The notes beneath the pieces are model-generated. The model was not told where the DNA came from, did no database searches, and was given only the letters and a program-made list of their open reading frames with translations. A stretch of 64,000 bases of DNA, from contig NZ_KL647083.1 in NCBI RefSeq assembly GCF_000725625.1, forward strand, positions 124,001 to 188,000, in the 5' to 3' direction. The position numbers were made by a program, and so were the translations under genes. Below are positions 52,094 through 62,197 of the stretch, piece by piece. Source of the stretch: Streptomyces sp. NRRL F-6676. Lineage in GTDB: Bacteria > Actinomycetota > Actinomycetes > Streptomycetales > Streptomycetaceae. Each line of letters opens with the position of its first letter. The stretch's first letter is position 1.

Positions 52094-52927
52094 GTGAGCA
52101 GCAAGGTCCCCCCGATCATCCTCAACAACGGCGTCGAGATGCCCCAGCTGGGCTTCGGCGTCTGGCAGGTGGCGGACGACGAGGCGGAGCGTGCCGTCGG
52201 CACCGCCCTTCAGGCGGGCTACCGCAGCATCGACACCGCCGCGATCTACGGCAACGAGGAGGGCACCGGCCGGGCGATCGCCTCCGCCGGGCTCCCCCGC
52301 GAGGAGCTCTTCGTCACCACCAAGCTGTGGAACGCCGACCAGGGCTACGACAGCACCCTGCGCGCTTTCGACACCTCCCTGAAGAAGCTCGGCCTGGAGT
52401 ACGTGGATCTCTACCTGATCCACTGGCCGATGCCGGACCGGGGTCTGTTCGTCGACACCTACAAGGCGTTCGAGAAGCTGTACGAGGAGGGCCGCGCCAA
52501 GGCGATCGGCGTCTCCAACTTCCTGCCCGAGCATCTGACGACGCTGCTGGAGGCGACCTCGGTCGTCCCGGCGGTCAACCAGATCGAGCTGCACCCGCAT
52601 TTGCAGCAGCGGGCGGCGCGCGAGGTCCACGCGGAGCAGGGCATCGCGACGGAGGCATGGTCCCCCCTCGGCTCCGGCAAGGGGCTGCTGGACGTGCCGG
52701 CGCTGGTGGCCATCGCGCGGAAGCACGGGCGGACGCCCGCGCAGGTGGTGCTGCGCTGGCATGTGCAGCTGGGCAACATCGTGATCCCGAAGTCCGTGAC
52801 GCCGTCGCGGATCAAGGAGAACATCGAGGTCTTCGACTTCTCGCTGGACGACGAGGACCTGGGCGCGATCAGCGCGCTCAACGAGGACCGGCGGATCGGC
52901 TCCGACCCGGCCGACGTCAACGGCTGA
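52094..52927 (+). CDS. Aldo/keto reductase
   Basis: 277 residues from GTG 52094. The AKR TIM-barrel catalytic set is present: [18 protein letters not shown] (catalytic Asp and Tyr), VTTKLW (Lys), and YLIHWPMP (His). AKAIGVSNF and [15 protein letters not shown] form the NADPH-binding end. It reduces aldehydes or ketones in the 2,5-diketogluconate reductase subgroup. It is a single gene followed by a strong terminator. Confidence 0.93.
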   Translation: MSSKVPPIILNNGVEMPQLGFGVWQVADDEAERAVGTALQAGYRSIDTAAIYGNEEGTGRAIASAGLPREELFVTTKLWNADQGYDSTLRAFDTSLKKLGLEYVDLYLIHWPMPDRGLFVDTYKAFEKLYEEGRAKAIGVSNFLPEHLTTLLEATSVVPAVNQIELHPHLQQRAAREVHAEQGIATEAWSPLGSGKGLLDVPALVAIARKHGRTPAQVVLRWHVQLGNIVIPKSVTPSRIKENIEVFDFSLDDEDLGAISALNEDRRIGSDPADVNG

Positions 52928-52940
52928 CAACCGTCGCGGA

Positions 52941-52988
52941 GCCGGGCTCCGTTCCTCCGGCCGGTAGGACGGAGGAACGGAGCCCGGC
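52941..52988. terminator. Bidirectional terminator with 19-bp perfect stem
   Basis: GCCGGGCTCCGTTCCTCCG (52941-52959) pairs without mismatch with 52970-52988 around a 10-base loop. It separates the convergent aldo/keto reductase and GH6 genes. Confidence 0.92.
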
Positions 52989-53001
52989 CGCTACGGGCCG
53001 C

Positions 53002-54738
53002 CTACGACAGCGGCGGGGAGGCGTTCTTCATCAGTTCCTGGAACTGGGCGGAGAACCAGTGGCCCGACAGCGGGGCGTCCGGAAGGGCGCCCGACATGCT
53101 GTTGCCGTTGCGTGCGTTGCCCGTGTACGTCGGGTCGCACATCCGGTCGAAGCCCTTGCCCTCGTCGTTGTCGACGGCCTGGCTCGCGCCGTCGGACTCA
53201 CCCGGGGGCTTCATCCACACATAGGCGTCGATCCCGGCCTCGGGCGCCGCCTGCGGGCGCTCGCCCAGGCCGGCGCCGGACTGGTTGCACCAGTTGCCGA
53301 CGTGGATGCGGCGGTCGATGCGCCCGCCCTCGACATACGTGTCGACACTGGTCTTGGCCCCCGGCCCGGTGGGCCGCTGGGAACCGCCCCAGCCGTTGCG
53401 GGAGGTGTCGATCAGCATGCCGATGTCGGAGTTGAAGCCGGCCGAGATCGCCTCCTCGCGGAAGGCCTGGGCGTACGACAGCTCGTCGACGTACCGGTTC
53501 CAGTCCACCCACTTGGACTGGCGCACGGAGGTGCCGTTGACGGTGTCGTCGATGGTGAAGTTCTCCTCCTTCAGCGCACTGTAGTTGGCGGTGTTGGTGA
53601 TGAAGCCCTGCACGTCGTCGACGCTCGCGCCCTCACTGGTGGCCGCCTGCGCGAACAGCTGCGCCGTGGGACCGAAGTTGTCGTCCCAGCCGAGCCAGCC
53701 GTGGTGGCCTGCGTCCACGTAGTTGTAGACGTTGGGGATCGCGCCGAGCTGGGCCAGGGCGTAGCCGACGCCCTTCACGTAGTTGCCGTTGGCCTTCATC
53801 GTGTCGCACTGGGGCGTGGCGGTCGCCTTGCTCCCGGTGTTGGTGACGAGGTTGGGCAGCGAGTCGATCTCGATCGTGGCGACGATCCGCAGCGAGGCGT
53901 ACTTGGCGTCGGAGAGGATGTCGGCGATCGGGTCGATGAAGTCCGACTTGTACTTGTCGATGTCGTCCGGGCCGAGCTCGCCGTTGGAGGCGAGGGCCGA
54001 GCAGTCGCGGCCGGGCAGGTCGTAGACGACCAGCTGGACGACCTCCTCACCGCTGCCCTTCTGCTCCAGCGCCGCGTCGAGGTGGTCGCGCAGGCCCATG
54101 CCTCCGTTGACGCCGTCGATGGCGGCGATGCGGTCCAGCCATACGCCGGTCGGCTCGTCGGCGACCCGGTCGCCGCCCGGTTCGGCGGCGGCGAGGGCGG
54201 ACCACTCGGGGTTCACGTACACCTTGGCGCCGGCGTACGGGTTGTCGACGCGGTCCGACGGGTCGGTGGTGCCGCCGCCGTCGTCCCCGCCGCCCCCGTC
54301 GTCCCCGCCGCCGCTGCCGTCGTCGACGTTGCAGGTGGCGCCGTCGAGGGTGAAGCTGGTGGGCACGGCGTTGGAGCCGCTGTAGGTGCCCTGGAAGCCG
54401 AAGCTGGTCGAACCGCCGGTGGCCAGGGTGCCGTTGTAGCTCTCGTTGGCGGCGGTGACGGTGCTGCCGCTCTGGCTGACCTTGGCGTTCCAGCCGCTGG
54501 TGACCTTCTGGCTGCCGGCGTAGGACCACTTCAGCGACCAACTGGTCTTGGCGGCGCTGTTGTTCTTGACGGTGACGCTGGCGGTGAAGCCGGAGCCCCA
54601 GTCGTTCTGTATCTGGTAGTCGACGGAGCAGGGAACGGCCGCGGTGGCGGCGCCTGCGGTGGGTGCCATGAGGGCGGTGCCCGTCCCCCCGGCGACCAGC
54701 GCCAGGGCGGCGAACAACGCTGTTCTGGTACGGCTCAT
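53002..54738 (-). CDS. Secreted GH6 cellulase (exocellulase/CbhA type) with N-terminal CBM2
   Basis: 578 residues from ATG 54738. Signal peptide to about residue 30. CBM2 at 36-138 ([21 protein letters not shown], with the Trp ladder WSLKWSY and WNAKVSQ). A Gly/Asp-rich linker (GGGDDGGGGDDGGG) leads to the GH6 domain from about 165, with YDLPGRDCSALASNGEL and VATIEIDSLPNLVTN holding catalytic-region Asp and the exo-type loops. It attacks cellulose chains from the non-reducing end. Its 5' end lies 65 bp after the GH5 remnant on the same strand, so it is probably co-transcribed from the shared CebR-box promoter. Confidence 0.93.
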   Translation of the reverse strand: MSRTRTALFAALALVAGGTGTALMAPTAGAATAAVPCSVDYQIQNDWGSGFTASVTVKNNSAAKTSWSLKWSYAGSQKVTSGWNAKVSQSGSTVTAANESYNGTLATGGSTSFGFQGTYSGSNAVPTSFTLDGATCNVDDGSGGGDDGGGGDDGGGTTDPSDRVDNPYAGAKVYVNPEWSALAAAEPGGDRVADEPTGVWLDRIAAIDGVNGGMGLRDHLDAALEQKGSGEEVVQLVVYDLPGRDCSALASNGELGPDDIDKYKSDFIDPIADILSDAKYASLRIVATIEIDSLPNLVTNTGSKATATPQCDTMKANGNYVKGVGYALAQLGAIPNVYNYVDAGHHGWLGWDDNFGPTAQLFAQAATSEGASVDDVQGFITNTANYSALKEENFTIDDTVNGTSVRQSKWVDWNRYVDELSYAQAFREEAISAGFNSDIGMLIDTSRNGWGGSQRPTGPGAKTSVDTYVEGGRIDRRIHVGNWCNQSGAGLGERPQAAPEAGIDAYVWMKPPGESDGASQAVDNDEGKGFDRMCDPTYTGNARNGNSMSGALPDAPLSGHWFSAQFQELMKNASPPLS

Positions 54739-54803
54739 GAGTGCGGTTTTCCTTCTTCCTGTCGGGTGTTGTCCCGGTTGGGTCCGTGTGGTGCCGTGCG
54801 GGG

Positions 54804-55550
54804 TCATCCGTTCAGGGCGCGCAGTCGGTCGCGCGGCCCGGCTCCGTACGACGCGGGTGTGCCGTCGTAGTCGGAGATCAGGGAGGGACCCGAGGAGCGG
54901 TCCCAGGTGTTCCAGGGCCGGCCCGGGCAGGGCAGGTCCCGGTCGTCGAACCACTTCATGACCTGGTCGGTGAAGGAGTGCGCGCAGGTGTTCTCGCCGG
55001 TCTCCCCGGCCACCAGCGGCATTTCGGCCGCGACCGGGGCGGGGTTGATGCCGTGCGCCTCGACGCGGGCCAGGTCCCTGACCGCGTCGAGGCGGTGGGC
55101 GCCGCCGTACTCGGCCTCGACGTCGGAAAGGCCCGGCCGGCACTCCTCGTTGAGCGGGACGCGGACGGTGCCGGCGTCCCGGTCGGCGATCGCCTGGAGG
55201 GCGTCGTCGTCGACCGGGCCGTCCCGGATGCCGTGGCCCTGGACGCGACGGGACTCGCCGCCGGAGCGGTTCACTCCGAGCAGCCGCCGGCTCTGGCCGT
55301 CGGCGTCGGCGATCCCGTTGCCGGAGACGTGCGGTTCGGGCGGCACACCGTCCTCGCCGTCGTCCGGCGGGTCGGTGGGGCCGACCGGCGGATCGGTGGG
55401 ATCCGTCGTGCCGCCGTCGGCGTCGCGGGCGGAGTGCTCCACCGTGCGGACGGGGGCGGCCGACGCCGTGACCACCGGAACCGTCACGCCCGCCGGGCGC
55501 ACGACCGCGCCGGTCACAGCTAAAAGCAATGAACGCGGGGGGTGTCGCAT
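54804..55550 (-). pseudogene. GH5 endoglucanase gene with its catalytic core deleted
   Basis: The frame is open from ATG 55550 (AAGGAG leader) to 54804, 248 residues. It starts with a signal-like segment and a Thr/Asp/Pro linker, then DADGQSRRLLGVNRSGGESR and VQGHGIRDGPVDDDALQAI, the beginning of a GH5 domain. After AHGINPAPVAAE it jumps to MPLVAGETGENTCAHSFTDQ, which is the end of the domain. The central about 200 residues with the acid/base NEP Glu are missing. Several Trp positions of relatives now read Arg (IRDG, ADRDAG, ECRPG, RPWN). It cannot hydrolyse cellulose, yet the reading frame remains intact. Confidence 0.85.
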
Positions 55551-55600
55551 GAGCGACTCCTTGCAGCTCGGTCGTGTCCGGGGCGGACGCGTCGACTGAA

Positions 55601-55614
55601 TGGAATCGCTCCCA
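55601..55614. promoter_or_regulatory. Degenerate CebR box TGGAATCGCTCCCA before the GH5-GH6 genes
   Basis: Two mismatches from the CebR operator TGGGAGCGCTCCCA. It lies 51 bp upstream of the GH5 remnant, in front of the minus-strand unit that also includes GH6. Confidence 0.75.
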
Positions 55615-55765
55615 CTGGTGTGGGGAAGGTAGCGCCAAGTCGTGGTGGAGGCCAAGGGGGTTGCGTCAGGAACACCGCGAAACCAGCCCCTCACCGTAGG
55701 TGAACTCCGCCGAAATCTTTTCGGCTCTTCACACGACTTGACCGCGAGGGCCCCTCTCCCCACTA

Positions 55766-55779
55766 TGGGAGCGCTCCCA
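55766..55779. promoter_or_regulatory. Perfect CebR box TGGGAGCGCTCCCA before GH48
   Basis: The exact palindrome that CebR, the Streptomyces cellobiose-responsive LacI-family repressor, recognises. It lies 62 bp upstream of the GH48 start. Cello-oligosaccharides would release the repressor and induce both transcription units. Confidence 0.9.
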
Positions 55780-55840
55780 CTGGTTCACAGCTTGTCGCTC
55801 CTCCCCCCACTTGCCAGAGCCGCAAGGAGGAACCAGCACG

Positions 55841-58762
55841 ATGGAACCCTCACGCAGACGCAGACGCCGTACCGCACGGCGGCTGTGGACCGCCGTCGTG
55901 GCGGCCCTCGCCCTTCCGTTCGCCCTGCTGTCGGCGGGATCGACGGCCGCGCACGCGGCCTCGGTCCAGTGCGGCGTCGACTACAAGACCAACGACTGGG
56001 GCTCCGGCTTCACCGCCGACCTCACCCTCACCAACCGGGGTTCCGAAGCCCTGGACGGCTGGACCCTGACGTACTCCTACGCGGGCAACCAGAAGCTCAG
56101 CAACGGCTGGAACGGCACCTGGTCGCAGTCCGGGCGGTCGGTCACCGTCAAGAACGCCTCCTACAACGGCAAGGTCGCCGCCGGCGCCGCCGTCACCACG
56201 GGCGGGCAGTTCACCTACAGCGGCAGCAACGCCGCCCCCACCGACTTCGCCGTCAACGGCACCAGCTGCACCGGCGCGCACCAGCCGCCGGTGACCGTGC
56301 TGACCAGCCCGAGCGCCGGCGCGGTCTACTCGCAGGGCGACGCGGTCCCGCTCGCGGCCACGGCCGCCGCGGCCGACGGGGCCTCGATCTCGAAGATCGA
56401 GTTCTACGACGACACCACACTGCTCGGCACCGACACCAGCGCGCCCTTCACGTACGCGGCCTCGGGGCTGTCCGTGGGCAGCCACTCGCTGGTGGCGAAG
56501 GCGTACGACAGCCTCGGCGCGTCGGCCGAGTCGACCCCGGTCGGCATCACCGTCGCCTCCGGTCCCGCCATCGTCGCCTCGCCTTCCCAACTGGGCGTCC
56601 AGCAGGGCAAGTCGGGCACCTACCAGGTGAAGCTGTCGACGAAGCCCTCGGCCGACGTGACCGTGACGACCGCCCGCACCGACGGCAACAGCGGACTGAC
56701 GCTCACCGGCGGCGACTCACTGACCTTCACCCCGTCGAACTGGGACACCGCGCAGAAAGTGACCGTCACCGCCGACGACTCCGGCACCGGCGCCGCCACC
56801 TTCACCTCGACGGCCACCGGCCACGCCAAGGCCACCGTGACCGTCACCGAACTCTCCGCCTCGACGGCGTACGACGCCCGCTTCCTGGACCTCTACGGGA
56901 AGATCACCGACCCGGCCAACGGCTACTTCTCCCCCGAGGGCATCCCGTACCACTCGGTGGAGACGCTGATCGTCGAGGCGCCCGACTACGGTCATGAGAC
57001 CACGTCGGAGGCGTACAGCTATCTGCTGTGGCTCCAGGCGATGTACGGCAAGGTCACCGGCGACTGGTCCAAGTTCAACGGCGCCTGGGACATCATGGAG
57101 AAGTACATGATCCCCACCCACGCCGACCAGCCGACCAGCTCGTTCTACAACGCGTCCAAACCGGCCACCTACGCGCCCGAGTACGACACCCCGGACGAGT
57201 ACCCGGCCGAGCTGGACACCGGCGTCTCGGTGGGCTCCGACCCGATCGCGGGCGAGCTGAAGAGCGCGTACGGCACGGACGACGTCTACGGGATGCACTG
57301 GATCCAGGACGTCGACAACGTCTACGGGTACGGCAACGCGCCCGGCAAGTGCGAGGCGGGCCCGACGGCCACCGGACCCTCGTACATCAACACCTTCCAG
57401 CGCGGACCGCAGGAGTCGGTCTGGGAGACGGTCCCGCAGCCGACCTGCGACGCCTTCACGTACGGCGGCAGGAACGGCTATCTGGACCTGTTCACCGGCG
57501 ACGCCTCCTACGCCAAGCAGTGGAAGTACACCGACGCCCCCGACGCCGACGCGCGCGCCGTACAGGCCGCGTACTGGGCGGACGTGTGGGCCAAGGAGCA
57601 GGGCAAGGGCGGCGACGTCTCCGCGACCGTCGGCAAGGCCGCGAAGATGGGCGACTATCTGCGCTACGCGATGTACGACAAGTACTTCAAGAAGATCGGC
57701 AACTGTGTCGGCCCGTCGAGCTGTGCGGCCGGCACCGGCAAGGACGCCTCGGACTATCTGCTCTCCTGGTACTACGCCTGGGGCGGCGCCACCGACACCA
57801 GCGCCGGCTGGGCCTGGCGGATCGGCTCCAGCCATGTCCACGGCGGCTACCAGAACCCGCTGGCCGCGTACGCGCTCAGCTCCTACGCCGACCTGAAGCC
57901 CAAGTCGTCCACCGGCTCGGCCGACTGGTCCACGTCCCTCGGCCGGCAGCTGGAGTTCTACCGCTGGCTGCAATCGGACGAGGGCGCGATCGCGGGCGGC
58001 GCGACCAACAGCTGGCAGGGCAGGTACGCCACCCCGCCGAGCGGCACGTCCACGTTCTACGGCATGTACTACGACGAGGCTCCCGTGTACCACGACCCGC
58101 CGTCCAACCAGTGGTTCGGCTTCCAGGCGTGGTCGATGGAGCGCGTCGCCGAGTACTACCAGCAGACGGGCGACGCCGACGCCAAGGCGGTCCTCGACAA
58201 GTGGGTCGACTGGGCGCTGTCCGAGACCACGATCAACCCGGACGGCACCTACCGGATACCCTCCACGCTCCACTGGTCGGGACAGCCGGACACCTGGAGC
58301 GCCTCCAGCCCCGGCGACAACAGCGGCCTGCACGTCACCGTCGCGGACTACACCAACGACGTGGGCGTGGCCGCCGCGTACGCCAAGACGCTGACGTACT
58401 ACGCCGCCAAGTCCGGTGACACGGAGGCGAAGACGACGGCGAAGGCCCTGCTCGACGGCGCGTGGGACAACTACCGGGACGACCTCGGCATCGCCGTCCC
58501 CGAGACCCGCGCCGACTACAACCGCTTCGGGGACAGTGTGTACGTCCCGAGCGGCTGGACCGGCACCATGCCCAACGGCGACGCGATCGACTCGTCGTCG
58601 ACGTTCGCCTCGATCCGCTCCTTCTACCAGGACGACCCGGCGTGGTCGAAGGTCGAGAGCTATCTGGAGGGCGGCGCCGCGCCCGTGTTCACGTACCACC
58701 GGTTCTGGGCCCAGGCGGACATCGCGCTCGCGATGGGCTCGTACGCGGAACTCCTCGAATAG
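55841..58762 (+). CDS. Secreted GH48 exocellulase with N-terminal CBM2
   Basis: 973 residues from ATG 55841 (CGCAAGGAGGAACC leader). Signal peptide to about residue 40. CBM2 follows at 44-145 ([20 protein letters not shown]). An Ig-like/Big segment at about 150-235 ([19 protein letters not shown]) and a second beta module ([20 protein letters not shown]) form linkers. The GH48 domain begins near 345: [18 protein letters not shown], then [18 protein letters not shown] with the catalytic Glu and [17 protein letters not shown]. It is processive from the reducing end and complements GH6. It is divergent from the GH6 unit over 290 bp with two CebR boxes. Confidence 0.95.
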   Translation: MEPSRRRRRRTARRLWTAVVAALALPFALLSAGSTAAHAASVQCGVDYKTNDWGSGFTADLTLTNRGSEALDGWTLTYSYAGNQKLSNGWNGTWSQSGRSVTVKNASYNGKVAAGAAVTTGGQFTYSGSNAAPTDFAVNGTSCTGAHQPPVTVLTSPSAGAVYSQGDAVPLAATAAAADGASISKIEFYDDTTLLGTDTSAPFTYAASGLSVGSHSLVAKAYDSLGASAESTPVGITVASGPAIVASPSQLGVQQGKSGTYQVKLSTKPSADVTVTTARTDGNSGLTLTGGDSLTFTPSNWDTAQKVTVTADDSGTGAATFTSTATGHAKATVTVTELSASTAYDARFLDLYGKITDPANGYFSPEGIPYHSVETLIVEAPDYGHETTSEAYSYLLWLQAMYGKVTGDWSKFNGAWDIMEKYMIPTHADQPTSSFYNASKPATYAPEYDTPDEYPAELDTGVSVGSDPIAGELKSAYGTDDVYGMHWIQDVDNVYGYGNAPGKCEAGPTATGPSYINTFQRGPQESVWETVPQPTCDAFTYGGRNGYLDLFTGDASYAKQWKYTDAPDADARAVQAAYWADVWAKEQGKGGDVSATVGKAAKMGDYLRYAMYDKYFKKIGNCVGPSSCAAGTGKDASDYLLSWYYAWGGATDTSAGWAWRIGSSHVHGGYQNPLAAYALSSYADLKPKSSTGSADWSTSLGRQLEFYRWLQSDEGAIAGGATNSWQGRYATPPSGTSTFYGMYYDEAPVYHDPPSNQWFGFQAWSMERVAEYYQQTGDADAKAVLDKWVDWALSETTINPDGTYRIPSTLHWSGQPDTWSASSPGDNSGLHVTVADYTNDVGVAAAYAKTLTYYAAKSGDTEAKTTAKALLDGAWDNYRDDLGIAVPETRADYNRFGDSVYVPSGWTGTMPNGDAIDSSSTFASIRSFYQDDPAWSKVESYLEGGAAPVFTYHRFWAQADIALAMGSYAELLE

Positions 58763-58786
58763 CCCCCGCCCGAGGTTCCGCGTACG

Positions 58787-58856
58787 GGGTCCCGTCGCCT
58801 GGGGACGGGACCCGCACCGGGCCGGGCGGCCCTCCGCGCACGCGGGCCGCCCGGCC
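58787..58856. terminator. Two consecutive terminator hairpins after GH48
   Basis: GGGTCCCGTC (58787-58796) pairs with GACGGGACCC (58804-58813), and GGCCGGGCGGCCC (58820-58832) pairs with GGGCCGCCCGGCC (58844-58856). They lie between the convergent GH48 and membrane-protein genes. Confidence 0.85.
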
Positions 58857-58894
58857 GTCCGTTTCCCGTCCGCCCGGCGCGCGCCCGCCGGTGC

Positions 58895-59635
58895 TCAGTA
58901 GTTGCCGTTGGTGATCATGTCGCCGTCCTTGCCGTACACCGTGACGAGCCCGTTGTCGGACTCGTAGCAGCTGGTGAACGCCGAGGTGATCAGCTTGGCG
59001 TCGCCCGCGTTGGCACTCATGAAGCCGCCGGTGAAGTCGGTGAAGACCTCGGCCGAGTCGAGGATGTCGTTGCGCTTGTCGGTGCCGGTCACCTTGGTGA
59101 CGTGCTGGACGGCGTCCTTCTCGCCGGCGGTGCCCTTCTTGGCGACGCAGGCCTTGAACTGGTCGGCCTGGCTGCCGGTCGCCTTCTCGTCGCTCTTGGC
59201 ACCGCTCTTGTCGTCGTCCTTGGCGCCGGTGCCGCTCTTGTCGCTCTTATCGCCCTTGTCGCTCTTGGCGTCGCCGCCGCTCTTGGCCGCGTCGTCCTTC
59301 GCGGAGTCGTCCTTGGCCTGACTGCTGGAGGCGGTGCTCTTCTTGTCGTCGTCCCCGCCGCCCACGGCGGCGACGACGATGCCGAGGACCACGAAGAGGG
59401 CCAGCACGCCGAGACAGCTGAAGCCGACGATCTTGCCGGTGTTCCGGCGGGGCGGCTGCGGCATCGGCGGCGGGGTGCCCCAGCCGGGCTGCTGCGGGTA
59501 CTGCGGCGGGTAGGGCGCCTGCTGCTGCGGGTTCTGCTGGTACACCGGCGGCTGCTGGTGCGGCGGGTACGGCGCCTGTGGCGCGTCCTGCGCGTGCTGC
59601 GGGTCCTGCGGGAACTGCGGGTTTTGCGGGTTCAT
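58895..59635 (-). CDS. Single-pass membrane protein with Pro/Gln-rich cytoplasmic tail and Lys/Asp-rich linker
   Basis: 246 residues from ATG 59635 (GGGGGGACC leader). Residues 1-65 are Pro/Gln/Tyr-rich (PQFPQDPQHAQDAPQ...QPPVYQQNPQQQ). A membrane helix is at about 72-95 (VGFSCLGVLALFVVLGIVVAAV). Then comes a Lys/Asp/Ser-rich linker of about 75 residues and an outer domain with two Cys (FKACVAKK and FTSCYESDNG). This DUF4190-like/secreted-tail design is common in actinomycetes, but I cannot name a function. Confidence 0.75.
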   Translation of the reverse strand: MNPQNPQFPQDPQHAQDAPQAPYPPHQQPPVYQQNPQQQAPYPPQYPQQPGWGTPPPMPQPPRRNTGKIVGFSCLGVLALFVVLGIVVAAVGGGDDDKKSTASSSQAKDDSAKDDAAKSGGDAKSDKGDKSDKSGTGAKDDDKSGAKSDEKATGSQADQFKACVAKKGTAGEKDAVQHVTKVTGTDKRNDILDSAEVFTDFTGGFMSANAGDAKLITSAFTSCYESDNGLVTVYGKDGDMITNGNY

Positions 59636-59787
59636 GGTCCCCCCATGGTGAGGCTGTGGTGCATGTGGATGACTCGTGTAAGGAGGACATGGTTGCGGAA
59701 ACGAGACGTACATCACTCTTACGCGTCAAAGGGGGTCGAGGTCTCGTTCCCGCACTGGGCGCGCGGGCCCCGGCCGGGCGCGGCGGC

Positions 59788-60651
59788 TCAGTAGCGCTCT
59801 CGGTAGGCCTTCAGGACGTCCCGCGTGCGGGCGGCCGAGGCGGCGTGGGCGGACATGTGGTCCAGGACTTCGAGGTGGGTGGCGACCTCCTGGCGGTTGT
59901 CCAGGTAGAGCGCGCCCGTGAGGTACTCGCTGTAGACCATGTCGGGCAGTTCCGGCTGGGCGAAGCGGAACAGGGTGAAGGACGTGTACGTGCCGGGATG
60001 CGGGCCGGACGCGAACTCGGCGACCTGGAGCGTGATCCGGTCGTTCTCGGAGGCCTCGAGAAGCCGGTCCAGCTGGTTCCGCATCACCTCGGGCCGCACG
60101 CTGACCGGCCGCAGCAGTGCCGTTTCGTCCATGATGACCCACAGATGGGGGGCGTCCTCGCGGGCGAGCAGCTTCTGCCGGTGCATCCGCAGCGACACAT
60201 GCCGTTCGACGTCCTGGGGGCTGGTCTGCCCGATCGTGCCGGCCTCCATGACGGCCCGCGCGTAGTCCTCCGTCTGGAGCAGTCCGGGCGCGAAGTGCGG
60301 CTCGTAGGAGCGGATGACGCGTGCCGCGCCCTCCAGGCTGACGTGCATGCTGAACCAGTCGGGCAGCACGTCGTGGTACCGCTGCCACCAGCCGGGTTCA
60401 TTGGCGGCCTCGACCAGCGCGACGAACGCGGCGACCTCGTGCTCCGGGACGCCGTACGTGGTGAGCAGCACCTGGACGTACGGGATCTTCAGCGTCACCT
60501 CGGCCATTTCCATGCGCCGCACGGTGGCCGGGGCGACCCGCAGTACCTGTGCGGCCACCTCCCGGCGCAGTCCGGCCGCCTCGCGCAGCTCCTGAAGCCG
60601 TCGGCCGAGCACGACCTGGCCCACGGTGGGCGCGGCCCGCCGTTCGCTCAC
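59788..60651 (-). CDS. XRE-family (DUF5753) transcriptional regulator
   Basis: 287 residues from GTG 60651, which has GGGGAGGC directly upstream; the longer frame to 60726 does not. HTH at residues 12-65 (VVLGRRLQELREAAGLRREVAAQVLRVAPATVRRME). DUF5753 follows with FAPGLLQTEDYARAVMEAG and NDRITLQVAEFASG. Unlike the trio near 12 kb, no DUF397 or ATPase partner is adjacent. Confidence 0.9.
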   Translation of the reverse strand: MSERRAAPTVGQVVLGRRLQELREAAGLRREVAAQVLRVAPATVRRMEMAEVTLKIPYVQVLLTTYGVPEHEVAAFVALVEAANEPGWWQRYHDVLPDWFSMHVSLEGAARVIRSYEPHFAPGLLQTEDYARAVMEAGTIGQTSPQDVERHVSLRMHRQKLLAREDAPHLWVIMDETALLRPVSVRPEVMRNQLDRLLEASENDRITLQVAEFASGPHPGTYTSFTLFRFAQPELPDMVYSEYLTGALYLDNRQEVATHLEVLDHMSAHAASAARTRDVLKAYRERY

Positions 60652-60824
60652 GCCACGCCTCCCCACGTGCCGAAGTGTGCGCGCGGTGTGGCGTTCCCCT
60701 GAATCCGCCTCCACCGCTTCCCGCATGAGATCATGTCATCCGATCGGAATGCCAGTCCTCTGAGGTACTTGGCCGTCCCGGAGGACGGGCGTACACCTGT
60801 GAATTCCTGAAGAGGAGCGAGGTC

Positions 60825-61130
60825 ATGGCGGTCGAACCCCTGTCGCAGGAGGAGATCGATCACCGGCTGGCGGAGCTGCCCGGCTGGTCGCTGACGGACG
60901 GCCGGCTCACCCGGTCCTACCGCCTCGGCTCCCATTTCGCGGCGACCGCGATGGTCGTGCACATCGCCCAGGTCCAGGAGGAGTTGAACCACCACTCCGA
61001 CCTCACCCTGGGGTACGACACGGTCGCGCTGACCGTGCACACGCACAGCGCGGGCGGCGCCGTCACCGCGCTCGACTTCGGCCTCGCCCGCCGGGTGGCG
61101 GACCTCGCGCCCGCGCACGGCGCGCACTGA
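60825..61130 (+). CDS. 4a-hydroxytetrahydrobiopterin dehydratase (PCD/DCoH)
   Basis: 101 residues from ATG 60825 (GAAGAGGAGCGAGG leader). Pterin-binding signature: SHFAATAMVVHIAQVQEELNHHSDL with the His pair HH and NHHSDLTLGYDTV, and final DFGLARRVADLA. The enzyme regenerates pterin cofactor after aromatic amino-acid hydroxylation. A class I methyltransferase follows 32 bp downstream. Confidence 0.92.
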   Translation: MAVEPLSQEEIDHRLAELPGWSLTDGRLTRSYRLGSHFAATAMVVHIAQVQEELNHHSDLTLGYDTVALTVHTHSAGGAVTALDFGLARRVADLAPAHGAH

Positions 61131-61162
61131 CCCGACCGGGCGCGCCGAGGGGGAGGCCGGGG

Positions 61163-61906
61163 ATGCTCGACTACGACCAGGAGGCCGAGCGGTACGACGA
61201 CCTGCGCGGCGGCGAGCCCCGTGCGGCGGCCGCCGCCGAGGCCGTGCTCGCGCTGCTGCCGGACGGGGCGCGCACGCTCCTGGACGCGGCGTGCGGCACG
61301 GGCATCGTCACCCGCCGCCTCGCCGCGGCCCGGCCGGGCACGCGGGTGGTGGGGGCCGATCTCTCCCTGGAGATGGCCCGCCGGGCGGCCGCGCGGCTGC
61401 CCGGCGCGGTGGTGCGCGCCGACGCCCGACGGCTGCCGTTCCCCGACGGCCGCTTCGACGCGGTCACCACGGTGTGGCTGCTGCATCTCGCCCCGCACGC
61501 GGACGGGGTACGGGCCATGGTCGCCGAGTGCGCCCGGGTGCTGGCGCCGGGCGGGGTGTGGGTGACGACGGTCGACAAGGCCGCCGCGCACAACGTGGGC
61601 AGCGACATCGACGCGGTGATGGCCTCGCGGCCGCACAGTGAGCCGCGGGACGCGGCGGACGACGTCGCGGCGTACGCCGCCGGGGCCGGGCTGGTGCCCG
61701 CCGGGCGGGGCGAGTTCCGGGGGCAGGGACGCAGCCCCCGTCGGGCGCTCGCGGATCTGCGCCGGGGGTGGTTCGTGACGCTTCCGCCGGGGGACCCGGC
61801 GGCGGCCCCGTACGCGGCACGGCTCGCCGCGCTGCCCGACCAGGACCGGGCCCGCCCGGCCCCACGGTTCGCCTTACGGGCGTTCCGTCGGCCGGGGGGC
61901 GCCTGA
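61163..61906 (+). CDS. Class I SAM-dependent methyltransferase
   Basis: 247 residues from ATG 61163. SAM motif I is LLDAACGTGIVTRRLAAA near residue 37; [20 protein letters not shown] and RADARRLPFPDGRFDAVTTVWLLHLAP are motifs II-IV of the UbiE/Methyltransf_11 type. Substrate unknown. It is in line with the pterin dehydratase gene and likely in its transcript. Confidence 0.88.
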   Translation: MLDYDQEAERYDDLRGGEPRAAAAAEAVLALLPDGARTLLDAACGTGIVTRRLAAARPGTRVVGADLSLEMARRAAARLPGAVVRADARRLPFPDGRFDAVTTVWLLHLAPHADGVRAMVAECARVLAPGGVWVTTVDKAAAHNVGSDIDAVMASRPHSEPRDAADDVAAYAAGAGLVPAGRGEFRGQGRSPRRALADLRRGWFVTLPPGDPAAAPYAARLAALPDQDRARPAPRFALRAFRRPGGA

Positions 61907-62197
61907 TGGCTCGGGGGTTCGCGTTGTCCCGGCGGGTGCGGGTGATTCGTGGTTGCCCGCGCAGTTCCCCGCGCCCCTAACGGCGCCTAGCAGCTCGGGA
62001 GTTCGGGTTGTCTCGCGGGTGCGGGTGGAGGGTGGTTGCCCGCGCAGTTCCCCGCGCTCCTAACGGCCATCGGTGGTTGCTCGCGCCCACGCGGCGCAGC
62101 CGCACGTCGACACAGCCCCCCGGCTTTTCAGGGGCGCGGGGAACTGCGCGACAAGCCACAGCCGACCCGCACCCGCCGACGCACCCGAACCCCCGAG
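61907..62197. repeat. Intergenic region with three copies of the dispersed repeat
   Basis: GCGCAGTTCCCCGCGCCCCTAA near 61960, a close variant near 62041-62062, and the inverse CTTTTCAGGGGCGCGGGGAACT near 62125 lie between the methyltransferase and dnaK ends. The first two are in one orientation and the third in the other. No gene is supported here. Confidence 0.8.
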
